This document shows positions 1 to 8,084 of a stretch of 64,000 nt of DNA, piece by piece. Every line of letters starts with the position of its first letter. The stretch's first letter is position 1. The stretch comes from JANQIO01 sp043585095 (GTDB taxonomy: Bacteria > Pseudomonadota > Gammaproteobacteria > Pseudomonadales > Halieaceae), in the NCBI GenBank assembly GCA_043585095.1, contig CP121321.1:2852001-2916000 (forward strand). Reading direction: 5' to 3'. The notes beneath the pieces were generated by a model. That model was given only the letters and a program-made list of their open reading frames with translations, had not been told where the DNA came from and did not search any database. The position numbers and the translations under genes were made by a program.

Positions 1-709
1 TGCGCAGCTCTGACAGATACTGCGGCGCATAAAACCACATGCCGCCAGCGCCCTGCACTACGGGCTCCAGAATCAGTGCCGCCAGTTCGTGATGATGAGC
101 TTCAAAATAGCTACGCAGGGCGACAAGTTCCGCTTCCGGTACCGACTCGCCGTAGCGCGCCCTGGGGCGTGGGGCAAAGCGCTGCTCCGCCATGGCGCCG
201 CTGAAAAGATGGTGCATTCCGGTCACAGGATCGCAGACCGACATCGCCATGAAGGTATCGCCGTGGTATCCGCCTTCGAGGCTGAGCAAACGGGATTTTT
301 CAGCGCGGCCCTTGGACTGCCAATATTGGAGCGCCATCTTTACCGCGACTTCCACAGCGACAGAACCGCTGTCGCTCAGGAACACGCGGCTCAAACCCGC
401 GGGGCTTAGCGCCACCAAACGCTCACACAGGCGCACGGCCCCCGGATGGGTCAGCCCACCAAACATGACGTGCGACATGGTGTCGATTTGTGTCTTCAAA
501 GCGGCATCCATCATCGGATGGCGATAGCCGTGAATCGCCGACCACCAGGACGACATGCCGTCAAGCAACCGCCGGCCATCGGCCAGCTCTAGCTCTACGC
601 CCCGCGCGCCTACCACCAGAAACAACGGATAGGTAGGCTCGATTCCGGAATACGGATGCCAGACATGCGCTGCATCCAGCGCCAGCAGCTCCTCTGAACT
701 CATGTGCAT
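1..709 (-). CDS. bioA: Adenosylmethionine-8-amino-7-oxononanoate aminotransferase (BioA), 3' part cut by window edge
   Basis: The first ~236 codons are present with no stop, because the gene runs off the left edge. The product transfers an amino group from S-adenosylmethionine to KAPA to make DAPA, using PLP, in the cytoplasm. Visible family motifs are HVWHPYSGI near the N-terminus, MSSWWSAIHGYRHP, the phosphate-binding SDSGSVAVEVA, EGGYHGDTFMAMS and EPVVQGAGGMWF. The PLP lysine would lie beyond the edge. Two in-frame ATGs (709 and 703) are possible starts and neither has a strong ribosome site. It is divergent from bioB, with a BirA-type operator between them, so both sides are probably repressed by BirA. 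Confidence 0.95.
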   Translation of the reverse strand, partial: MHMSSEELLALDAAHVWHPYSGIEPTYPLFLVVGARGVELELADGRRLLDGMSSWWSAIHGYRHPMMDAALKTQIDTMSHVMFGGLTHPGAVRLCERLVALSPAGLSRVFLSDSGSVAVEVAVKMALQYWQSKGRAEKSRLLSLEGGYHGDTFMAMSVCDPVTGMHHLFSGAMAEQRFAPRPRARYGESVPEAELVALRSYFEAHHHELAALILEPVVQGAGGMWFYAPQYLSELR

Positions 710-716
710 CGACGGC

Positions 717-794
717 TTAGTAGGGGAATTCACGGATTTTTAGTCAACTCAAATAGCGTTTTCAGGTTGACAAAGTACGCACGAGAACTAGCAT
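717..794. promoter_or_regulatory. Divergent bioA/bioB promoters with BirA operator
   Basis: The half-sites TAGTCAACT (741-749) and GGTTGACAA (765-773) form an inverted repeat with a 15-nt spacer. This matches the proteobacterial BirA operator pattern TTGTNAACC-N14-16-GGTTNACAA, with an exact right half. The right half also supplies a TTGACA -35 (767-772), followed after 16 nt by TAGCAT (789-794) toward bioB. On the other strand TTGACT (742-747) could serve bioA. Overlapping divergent promoters under one biotin-responsive operator is the known E. coli arrangement. That BirA encoded at 5373-6335 acts here is inference. Confidence 0.75.
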
Positions 795-828
795 CGTCAA
801 TTCAAACGCATGCGCAGGGTCTACTCTT

Positions 829-1842
829 ATGCAACAAGCCTATCCTACTCGCCACGACTGGAGCCGCGAGGACGTCGCCACGCTGATGGCGATGCCCTTC
901 AACGACCTGATATTTCAGGCGCAACAGGTTCATCGGGCGCACTTCGATCCCAACGAGGTCCAGGTAAGCACCCTGCTGTCTATCAAGACCGGAGCCTGCC
1001 CGGAAGACTGCGCCTACTGCCCCCAGAGCACGCGTTTTGACACCGGCTTGTCTCCCGAGGCGCTGATGGAGATTGAACAGGTTGTCGAGGCAGCTAAAGC
1101 CGCTAAGGAGGCGGGTTCCAGTCGCTTCTGCATGGGCGCGGCGTGGCGCTCACCGAAGGACCGTGACCTGCCGGTACTCACCGAAATGATTTCTCAGGTT
1201 AAAGGGCTTGGCCTGGAAACCTGCATGACGCTGGGCATGCTCAGCGATAGCCAGGCGTCAACGCTGGCAGAGGCAGGCCTCGACTACTACAACCACAACC
1301 TGGATACCTCACCCGAGTTCTACGAGGAAATCATCACCACGCGCGTCTATCAGGATCGCCTGGACACGCTGGCGCGGGTGCGTGACGCCGGCATGAAGGT
1401 TTGCTGTGGCGGCATTCTGGGTATGGGAGAACAGGAAGCAGACCGCATTGGCCTGCTGGTCGAGCTGGCCAACCTACCCACCCACCCAGAGAGTGTGCCC
1501 ATTAATATGCTAGTGCGCGTGGCGGGCACACCGCTGGAAGATCAGGACGACATGGATCCGATTGATTTTATCCGCTGTATCGCCGTTGCTCGCATCATGA
1601 TGCCCAAATCAATGGTGCGCCTGTCCGCCGGCCGCGAAACCATGACCGAAGAAATGCAGGCTCTGGCGTTCCTTGCCGGCGCCAACTCCATTTTCTACGG
1701 AGAGAAGCTGCTCACCACGCCCAACCCCAGCGAGAACAAAGACATGGAGCTGTTTGACAAGCTGGGCGTGCGGCCAATGGAACTTTCCACCGCTTCTGCG
1801 CCGGAGGATCGCAGCGCCTTTTACGACGCCGCTGCTTCCTAA
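829..1842 (+). CDS. bioB: Biotin synthase
   Basis: A radical-SAM enzyme of 337 residues, the usual BioB length. It inserts sulfur into dethiobiotin in the last step of biotin synthesis. The radical-SAM cysteines are C57, C61 and C64 in the motif ACPEDCAYCPQS, followed by family blocks RFCMGAAWR, ETCMTLGML, YYNHNLDTS and the [2Fe-2S] arginine region MVRLSAGRE. The start is the ATG at 829, about 55 nt downstream of the BirA operator, with only a weak AGGG ribosome site. bioF begins on the next base after its TAA, so the two are surely co-transcribed and probably translationally coupled. Confidence 0.98.
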   Translation: MQQAYPTRHDWSREDVATLMAMPFNDLIFQAQQVHRAHFDPNEVQVSTLLSIKTGACPEDCAYCPQSTRFDTGLSPEALMEIEQVVEAAKAAKEAGSSRFCMGAAWRSPKDRDLPVLTEMISQVKGLGLETCMTLGMLSDSQASTLAEAGLDYYNHNLDTSPEFYEEIITTRVYQDRLDTLARVRDAGMKVCCGGILGMGEQEADRIGLLVELANLPTHPESVPINMLVRVAGTPLEDQDDMDPIDFIRCIAVARIMMPKSMVRLSAGRETMTEEMQALAFLAGANSIFYGEKLLTTPNPSENKDMELFDKLGVRPMELSTASAPEDRSAFYDAAAS

Positions 1843-3018
1843 GTGGATCGCTGGGGTCTCGAAGCCGGCCTGCAAAAGCGCCGGGAGCAGGACCTCTATC
1901 GCCAAAGACTCACCATCGAAGGCCCGCAGGGGCCCGAGCTGCAGGTTGACGGCGATATCCTCACTGCATTTTGCAGCAATGACTATCTGGGGCTGGCCAA
2001 TCACCCCCAGGTCGTGGCGGCCTTTGCTGAGGGCTTAAAGCGCTATGGGGCCGGTGCCGGCGCCTCACATCTGGTCAGCGGTCATCTGGCGCCCCACGAA
2101 GCATTGGAGCAAGCCTTGGCCGCACACACCGGCAGGGAACGGGCACTGCTATTTTCCAGTGGCTTTATGGCCAATCTCGGCACTCTGGACGCGCTCACCG
2201 ATAACAACGACCGCGTGCTTCAGGACCGTCTCAATCATGCCTCCCTGTTGGATGGCGCCCGCCTGTCCGGCGCGCGCTTTCGCCGCTATGCCCACGGCGA
2301 TGCTGAAGCGTTAAAGAAGCTACTGTCCAGGCCTGCCGAAGGCCGCACGCTGGTGATCACCGATGGAGTGTTCAGTATGGACGGCGACATCGCGCCACTG
2401 CCCGAACTCGCCACACTCTGTCATCGTCACAACGCCATGCTGATGGTCGATGACGCCCATGCACTGGGGGTCGTCGGGCCCAAGGGCGCTGGCACGCCTG
2501 CACATTTCGGACTCAGTGCTGAAGACGTGCCGATTCTGATGGGTACCCTGGGAAAATCGCTGGGCGTCATGGGCGCGTTTGTCGCAGGCTCGAATGCGCT
2601 GATTGAAACACTGATTCAAGCGGCCCGAAGTTACATCTATACCACTGCATTACCGCCCGCTGCCGCCACGGCCGCCCTTGCTGCCCTGACCATCAGTACA
2701 CAGGACGAAACCCTACGGCACCAATTACAGCGCAATATCCGGCAGTTTCAGCAAGGCGCCGCCAAGCTGGGGTTAACCTTGCTGTCTTCCACGACCGCTA
2801 TCCAACCTGTGGTTTTGGGTGACCCAAAGACCGCGTTAGCCTGGTCGCAGACGCTGCGCGAGCAGGGTCTATTAGTACCCGCGATTCGGCCGCCCACCGT
2901 GCCCACCGGCAGCGCGCGTCTGCGCATCGCGATCAGTGCCGCACACAGCGCCGATCACATCTCGCATTTATTAATGGGGTTGAAAGCTGCCAGGGAGCGT
3001 CATGACGCTGCCTGCTGA
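1843..3018 (+). CDS. bioF: 8-amino-7-oxononanoate synthase
   Basis: A PLP-dependent enzyme (391 residues) that condenses pimeloyl-ACP with L-alanine to give KAPA. Seen are FCSNDYLGLANHP, YGAGAGASHLVSGH, the aspartate/histidine block VDDAHALGVVGPKG and the PLP lysine K238 in GTLGKSLGVMG. The start is a GTG placed directly after the bioB stop, with no room for another start, so initiation probably depends on the terminating bioB ribosome. Its 3' end overlaps the start of bioHC by 17 nt. Confidence 0.97.
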   Translation: MDRWGLEAGLQKRREQDLYRQRLTIEGPQGPELQVDGDILTAFCSNDYLGLANHPQVVAAFAEGLKRYGAGAGASHLVSGHLAPHEALEQALAAHTGRERALLFSSGFMANLGTLDALTDNNDRVLQDRLNHASLLDGARLSGARFRRYAHGDAEALKKLLSRPAEGRTLVITDGVFSMDGDIAPLPELATLCHRHNAMLMVDDAHALGVVGPKGAGTPAHFGLSAEDVPILMGTLGKSLGVMGAFVAGSNALIETLIQAARSYIYTTALPPAAATAALAALTISTQDETLRHQLQRNIRQFQQGAAKLGLTLLSSTTAIQPVVLGDPKTALAWSQTLREQGLLVPAIRPPTVPTGSARLRIAISAAHSADHISHLLMGLKAARERHDAAC

Positions 3019-4621
3019 AGATCTGCCGGTCGGTGCTGCTCGACCTGCGTTGGTGTTGATTCACGGCTGGGGCAGCAATGGCGCCTGCTGGGACCCTATC
3101 CGCCCCTATCTCCAGCGGCATTTCGATCTTGTTACCGTCGCGCTGCCCGGACACGAAAGGCAGGACGCTTACGAAGCCACGGCAGACGCTGGTCACTGGG
3201 CTGACTCAGAACAGGCCATCGATAAGCTCATTGAATCCTGGCTCGAAGTCCTGCCTGCAAAAGCCAGCTACATCGGTTGGTCGCTCGGGGGCACGCTGGC
3301 AGCGCGCTTGGCCTATCAGCATCCTGAGCGCGTTGATGCACTGGTCACTCTCGCCACCAATCCTTGCTTTGTGCAACGCGAGGATTGGCGCCACGCCATG
3401 CCGAAGGCTGACTTTGAGCAGTTCACCCAGCGCCTGAGCAAGAGCCCCGGCCGCTGTCTGAGCTATTTCGCCGGGCTACAATCCCTGGGTGATAAGCACC
3501 CTGAAGACGTTCGCAAAGCGCTAGCGCCATCGGACGCCCAGTCGACTCCCAATGCCGGCGCACTAGCGGCAGGGCTGCGTGCATTGGCCGATTTGGATTT
3601 ACGGGAGATCATCGCAAAAGTCGACGCGCCGCAACTGGCCATACTCGGTAGCGAAGACAAGCTAGTGCCTGCTGCCGTTGGCGCAGAGCTCCCAGCAACG
3701 CAAACGACCTGGATCGCGCAGGGTTGTGCACACGCCCCCCACATCAGCCGCCCGGAGGCAACCGCGGCGCGCATCTGCGATTTCATTCTGCAGCGCTCGC
3801 CCGCCCCCGGCGCCGTGCGCAGCAAGCAAGCAGTTGCGCAATCTTTCGGACAGGCAGTCCACTACGATGACGCTGCCACGCTGCAACGTGAAGCAGGGCA
3901 TGCCCTGGCGCGCAGGCTGACACAACAAAACCCCGCCGGACAGCGCTGGAAGACGGCTCTCGATCTGGGTTGCGGCACCGGTTACTTTATCGATTCCTTG
4001 CGCGAGCACGCCAATCACACTATCGGTTTAGATCTGGCTGAAGGCATGCTGCATCGCGCTAACACGGAACGCGCGGATAGCAGTATGTTGAGCTGGCTGT
4101 GCGGGGATGCTGAACACCTGCCCCTGGCAGATGCCTGTATCGATACGGTGTTCTCGAGTCTGGCGGTGCAGTGGTGCGAGAACCTGTCAGCGCTTACCGC
4201 TGAGCTGTCACGCGTCCTGCAACCCGGCGGTATGGCAGCGCTTGCGACACTCGGACCCAATACGCTCTGGGAGCTGCGCGCAGCGTGGCGTGCGGTCGAT
4301 AGCGCCGTGCACGTCAATCGTTTTGCACCCATTGATCATCTGGTCGACCACGCCAGGGCGGCCGGCCTGGAGATTGCGCAATATGACAGGGAGCACTGGC
4401 TGCGACGCACGCCCAATGTACGCAAGCTGGCGCGCGAGTTGAGAGCCATAGGGGCACATAACATAAACCCGGGGCGACGAGCCGGGCTAACCGGCAAGCG
4501 ACGCTGGCAGCAAGTCGATAGCGCCTATCGCAGCCTTGCTGACGACGACGCGCTGCTGCCGGTCACCTGGGAGCTGGGGTTTCTGATCCTGAAAAAGCCC
4601 GGATCAAAAGAATCTCAGTAA
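3002..4621 (+). CDS. bioHC: Bifunctional BioH-BioC fusion: pimeloyl-ACP methyl ester esterase / malonyl-ACP O-methyltransferase
   Basis: One 539-residue frame carries two biotin enzymes. Residues ~1-265 are BioH, an alpha/beta hydrolase: HGWGSNG oxyanion loop, nucleophile S94 in GWSLGG, D219 in GSEDKLVP and H244 in CAHAPHIS. Residues ~273-539 are BioC, an SAM methyltransferase: KQAVAQSFGQAVHYDDAA start block and motif I ALDLGCGTGYF near 319-329. BioC methylates malonyl-ACP to prime pimelate assembly on fatty-acid enzymes, and BioH removes the methyl group when the chain is complete. The same fusion is annotated BioHC in Saccharophagus and Teredinibacter. No linker stop or frameshift is visible. 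It overlaps bioF by 17 nt. Confidence 0.95.
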   Translation: MTLPAEDLPVGAARPALVLIHGWGSNGACWDPIRPYLQRHFDLVTVALPGHERQDAYEATADAGHWADSEQAIDKLIESWLEVLPAKASYIGWSLGGTLAARLAYQHPERVDALVTLATNPCFVQREDWRHAMPKADFEQFTQRLSKSPGRCLSYFAGLQSLGDKHPEDVRKALAPSDAQSTPNAGALAAGLRALADLDLREIIAKVDAPQLAILGSEDKLVPAAVGAELPATQTTWIAQGCAHAPHISRPEATAARICDFILQRSPAPGAVRSKQAVAQSFGQAVHYDDAATLQREAGHALARRLTQQNPAGQRWKTALDLGCGTGYFIDSLREHANHTIGLDLAEGMLHRANTERADSSMLSWLCGDAEHLPLADACIDTVFSSLAVQWCENLSALTAELSRVLQPGGMAALATLGPNTLWELRAAWRAVDSAVHVNRFAPIDHLVDHARAAGLEIAQYDREHWLRRTPNVRKLARELRAIGAHNINPGRRAGLTGKRRWQQVDSAYRSLADDDALLPVTWELGFLILKKPGSKESQ

Positions 4622-4662
4622 CAGCGCATTCACCACACGCATAATTATCGTTGGAGGGGACC

Positions 4663-5340
4663 ATGCCCGGATACTTTGTCACCGGTACTGACACAGAAGT
4701 TGGCAAAACGTTTTGTAGCGCCGCTCTGCTTGCCGCAGCGCGCGCAAATGGCCAAAAGGCGCTGGGGCTCAAGCCCATTGCCGCGGGCTGCGAGATTACC
4801 GCGGCCGGACCTCGCAACGAGGACGCCTTGGCACTTATCGAGGCCAGCGGTTCCAACCTGGACTACGACATCATCAACCCCTGGGCACTGACGCCGTCTA
4901 TTGCGCCCCATATCGCTGCACAGGAAGCTGGCGTGCGCCTGGCGGCCGATGCGGTAGCAGCGCATTGTCGGCAGCATCTTCCCGAGACGGGTTTGAATAT
5001 CGTCGAAGGCGCTGGCGGCTGGCTGGTACCGCTAAATGAATCTGAGAGCTTTGCCGACATCGCCATCCAACTTAAGTTGCCAGTGATTCTGGTGGTGAGA
5101 CTGCGCCTGGGTTGCATCAATCACGCACTGCTGACCGCGCTAGCCATCGAGCAATCGGGTCTCACGCTGGCGGGGTGGATTGCCAACGCGGGGCCAGACG
5201 GCATGGACCGTCAACAGCAAAACATCGACACACTTACTGAGCGTCTGCCGGTGCCTCGCCTGGGTTGCATGCCCTGGCTGGGCGACACAGCAGACATGTC
5301 GGTCGCGGCGCAGCACCTGGACATCACGACGCTGCTATAG
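4663..5340 (+). CDS. bioD: Dethiobiotin synthetase
   Basis: Closes the ureido ring of dethiobiotin from DAPA, CO2 and ATP. The protein has 225 residues from the ATG at 4663, which follows a strong GGAGGGGA ribosome site (4653-4660). A TTG at 4651 is in frame but lies inside that site and is unlikely. The P-loop is GTDTEVGKTF at the N-terminus, followed by KPIAAGCE, EGAGGWLVPLNE and the family's VRLRLGCINHALLT block. It is in the biotin operon, 41 nt after bioHC. Confidence 0.97.
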   Translation: MPGYFVTGTDTEVGKTFCSAALLAAARANGQKALGLKPIAAGCEITAAGPRNEDALALIEASGSNLDYDIINPWALTPSIAPHIAAQEAGVRLAADAVAAHCRQHLPETGLNIVEGAGGWLVPLNESESFADIAIQLKLPVILVVRLRLGCINHALLTALAIEQSGLTLAGWIANAGPDGMDRQQQNIDTLTERLPVPRLGCMPWLGDTADMSVAAQHLDITTLL

Positions 5341-5372
5341 GAACGATCTTCAGATCCGTCAGGACACGCACT

Positions 5373-6335
5373 ATGGATTTAGGCAAATTGCTCACCATTC
5401 TTGCCGATGGCGAGTTCCACTCCGGCGAGACTATCGGCCAGCACCTGGGCATCAGTCGCGCGGGCGTTTGGAAGCAGCTCTCTCAGCTACAGGACGTTGG
5501 CTTGCATCTGGAATCGGCCCATCGTCGCGGCTATCGAGTGCCCGGCGGTCTGGACTTGTTAGACGCCACTCGGATTCTGTCGCTAAGCGAAAAACGTGAT
5601 CACGTCGCTAGCCTCGACGTGCTGTTGGATACCGATTCCACCAATCGCGTTGCCATGGAGCAGAGCGTCGGGCCTGGAAAAGCCTATGTTTGCACCGCTG
5701 AAATGCAGCGTCAGGGCCGGGGTCGGTTAGGCCGCACCTGGGTGAGCCCAATCGCCAACAGTATTTACTTGTCTCTGGGCTGGCGCTTCGAAAGCGGCGT
5801 CAGCGCCATGCAGGGGCTCAGCCTGGCGGTCGGTGTGGTCGTCGCCGAAACGCTGGCCCGTCTGGGCATAGAGGGCGTCGGACTAAAATGGCCTAACGAT
5901 CTGCTCGCAAACGGCAAGCTGGGCGGCATACTGATCGAGTTAAAAGGTGACCTCGCCGGGCCCTGCACCGCTGTAATTGGCATCGGGCTAAATGGCGCTG
6001 TACCGCCGGACAGTGGCGCAGACATCGACATTCCGTATACCGATTTACGCACGCTTGGTGGCGGCAAGCTACCCGATAGAAACCGTTTGTTGGCGGCATT
6101 ACTCGACGCATTGATTGATCTGCTAAGTGACTACGATAGCAAAGGGTTGTCCGCCTATCGCGACACGTGGAACCGCCTGGACAAGATGGCTGGTCAAGAA
6201 GTCACCGTCCACACCGGAACCCAGACCACCACGGGTATCGCCCGCGGCATTGATGAAAGAGGTGCCTTACAGATTGATACGGCGGAGGGTCGGCGTAGCT
6301 TTGAAGGCGGAGAAGTAAGCCTGAAAGCGCTGTAG
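5373..6335 (+). CDS. birA: Bifunctional biotin-protein ligase / biotin operon repressor BirA
   Basis: A protein of 320 residues. The N-terminal winged helix (ILADGEFHSGETIGQHLGISRAG) binds the bio operator. The central ligase domain has the biotinyl-AMP loop QGRGRLGRTWVSP, then KWPNDLLANGKLGGILIE, and a small SH3-like C-terminal domain ends EGRRSFEGGEVSLK. It activates biotin to biotinyl-AMP, transfers it to the BCCP subunit of acetyl-CoA carboxylase and, when unused, represses bio transcription. The ATG at 5373 follows CAGGA and gives the family N-terminus; an upstream in-frame start at 5265 lies inside bioD and is unlikely. Its position as the last gene of the operon it should repress implies autoregulation. 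Confidence 0.95.
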   Translation: MDLGKLLTILADGEFHSGETIGQHLGISRAGVWKQLSQLQDVGLHLESAHRRGYRVPGGLDLLDATRILSLSEKRDHVASLDVLLDTDSTNRVAMEQSVGPGKAYVCTAEMQRQGRGRLGRTWVSPIANSIYLSLGWRFESGVSAMQGLSLAVGVVVAETLARLGIEGVGLKWPNDLLANGKLGGILIELKGDLAGPCTAVIGIGLNGAVPPDSGADIDIPYTDLRTLGGGKLPDRNRLLAALLDALIDLLSDYDSKGLSAYRDTWNRLDKMAGQEVTVHTGTQTTTGIARGIDERGALQIDTAEGRRSFEGGEVSLKAL

Positions 6336-6337
6336 TT

Positions 6338-6361
6338 GCAGGCGCAGCGGGGCTCGCCTGC
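6338..6361. terminator. Hairpin between convergent birA and cnoX
   Basis: GCAGGCG (6338-6344) pairs with CGCCTGC (6355-6361) around a 10-nt loop, in the 42-nt gap between the two convergent genes. There is no T-run on either side, so function as an intrinsic terminator is uncertain. Confidence 0.35.
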
Positions 6362-6377
6362 TCAATACACTGCCACG

Positions 6378-7232
6378 TTAATACATCAAGCCGAACAGTT
6401 TACGCTGGAACTCTGCCGCCAGCGGGTCGCCCTTACCAAGGCTGGCAATCATATCCAGCATGGCTTTACGCGTCGCGCCATCTTGATGATCTCGATCCTG
6501 CTGCAGAACGGCAAACAACGTCGCCAGAGCATCGGCGTGCATGCCGGCATCGCTGTATTGAATAGCCAGCTGATGGCGCAGATCAAGGTCGTCAGGATTC
6601 TGCTCAACCTTGGCTTCTAGCGACTCCAGCTCCGGCGAGCGTGCTGCTTCACGTTTAAGCTTCACTTGCGCGACTAGCTGTTCCCAACCCGAATCTTGAT
6701 CGGCCATACGAACGTCGTTGAGCACCCGTTCGGCATCATCCAACCGATTGTTCTCGATCAGCGCACCGGCATATAGGAGGGTAATGTCGTGTTGCTGGCT
6801 GGAGTCATCCCATGCCTGACGTAACAGCGGCAAGGCTTCTGAAGATTGGCCAGACTCCATTAACTGCATAGCATCCTGGACCATGGCATCCCAGGGGCTT
6901 GGCAGATATTTCTCAAGGAGTTCTCGAACCTGCGTCTCTGGCTGAGCGCCGACAAAGCCGTCCACCGGCTGACCGTCCTTGATGACCATTACCGTCGGCA
7001 AACTGCGCACCCCAAGCTGCTGCGCGATCATTTGCTGCTCGTCGGCATTGACTTTAGCGAGCAAGAAAGCGCCCTGGTATTCATTGGCGAGCTTCTCCAG
7101 CAGGGGCATTAGCGTCTTACAGGGTTCACACCAATCAGCCCAGAAATCCACCACCACCGGCCGCACGCTCGATTCATCGATCAAGTACTGCTGGGCGTTG
7201 CTTTCATTGATGTCGACGATGTAGTCGCTCAT
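6378..7232 (-). CDS. cnoX: CnoX/YbbN-type chaperedoxin (thioredoxin domain plus TPR region)
   Basis: A protein of 284 residues, the length of E. coli CnoX. Residues ~1-110 are a thioredoxin fold with the redox motif WCEPC and cis-Pro block RSLPTVMVIKDG. Residues ~115-284 are TPR-like helices (LYAGALIENNRLDDAERVL, LRHQLAIQYSDAGMHADALATLFAVLQ). The family protects unfolding proteins from oxidation and hands them to DnaK/J or GroEL. E. coli CnoX has lost the CxxC, whereas this one keeps it, as Caulobacter CnoX does. It lies downstream of dnaJ and dapB on the same strand, which fits the chaperone link. Confidence 0.88.
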   Translation of the reverse strand: MSDYIVDINESNAQQYLIDESSVRPVVVDFWADWCEPCKTLMPLLEKLANEYQGAFLLAKVNADEQQMIAQQLGVRSLPTVMVIKDGQPVDGFVGAQPETQVRELLEKYLPSPWDAMVQDAMQLMESGQSSEALPLLRQAWDDSSQQHDITLLYAGALIENNRLDDAERVLNDVRMADQDSGWEQLVAQVKLKREAARSPELESLEAKVEQNPDDLDLRHQLAIQYSDAGMHADALATLFAVLQQDRDHQDGATRKAMLDMIASLGKGDPLAAEFQRKLFGLMY

Positions 7233-7277
7233 GGGGTCGTCCTTGCGTATCAGGTGCCAAAGAGGAGATTGGTGTTG

Positions 7278-8075
7278 CTATATGCCCAGTACGTCCTGCA
7301 TGTCGTACATGCCTGGGGGCTGCTGTGCCAGCCACCCCGCCGCGCGCAAGGCGCCGCGCGCGAAGGCCATACGAGAGGAGGCTTTATGGGTAATTTCCAC
7401 GCGTTCACCCTCGGCGGCGAACGTCACCGTATGGTCGCCGACAATATCGCCAGCGCGAACGGTAGCAAAGCCGATGGTATCTCGATCCCGCGCTCCGGTT
7501 TGCCCCTCACGTCCATACACCGCGACTTCCTGAAGATTGCGGCCCAGTGTGTCGGCGACCACTTCGCCCATACTCAAAGCCGTACCCGACGGGGCATCGA
7601 CCTTGTGTCGATGATGCGCTTCGTAGATTTCAATATCAGAGTCTTCGCCCAGCACCTCGGCTGCCAGCGCCAACAGCTTGAAGCACATATTCACACCGGT
7701 TGAGAAATTGGACGCCTTACAGATCGGAATAGACTTGGCAGCCGCGCTAATGCGTGCGAGTTCGTCTTCGTTAAAGCCCGTTGTGCCAATCACCATGGCC
7801 CTGCCCGCAGCCACGCAAGCATCCAGATTGGCTAACGTTGCAGCCGGCGTACTGAAATCCACCAGCACATCGAACTGACTGCTGCCAATATCTCCGGACA
7901 CCGCAACGTTCAGCTTACCCTGACCGGCCAACTCGCCAGCATCCGCACCCAGCAACGTACTGTCGGCCCGCTCCAGCGCGGCACTCAACGCCATAGCGTC
8001 CTGAGCCTGCAGTGCTTCGATAAGGGTTTTACCCATGCGGCCGCCAGCGCCAGTGATACCAATTTGAAGCGTCAT
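7278..8075 (-). CDS. dapB: 4-hydroxy-tetrahydrodipicolinate reductase
   Basis: An NAD(P)H enzyme of the diaminopimelate/lysine pathway, 265 residues. The Rossmann start is IGITGAGGRMGKTLIEAL. FSTPAATLANL and IGTTGFNEDEL follow, then KASNFSTGVNMCFKLL, the substrate-binding block EAHHRHKVDAPSGTAL with its catalytic His and Lys, and HTVTFAAEGERVEITHKASSR. It starts 9 nt after the dnaJ stop, so it shares the dnaJ transcript and supplies the cell wall and lysine pathway from a heat-shock cluster. Confidence 0.97.
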   Translation of the reverse strand: MTLQIGITGAGGRMGKTLIEALQAQDAMALSAALERADSTLLGADAGELAGQGKLNVAVSGDIGSSQFDVLVDFSTPAATLANLDACVAAGRAMVIGTTGFNEDELARISAAAKSIPICKASNFSTGVNMCFKLLALAAEVLGEDSDIEIYEAHHRHKVDAPSGTALSMGEVVADTLGRNLQEVAVYGREGQTGARDRDTIGFATVRAGDIVGDHTVTFAAEGERVEITHKASSRMAFARGALRAAGWLAQQPPGMYDMQDVLGI

Positions 8076-8084
8076 GGCTTCGCC

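Noticed and set aside
89..527. Two plus-strand open frames at the left edge
   Set aside because: They are antisense to bioA, whose conserved protein sequence reads cleanly on the minus strand to the window edge.
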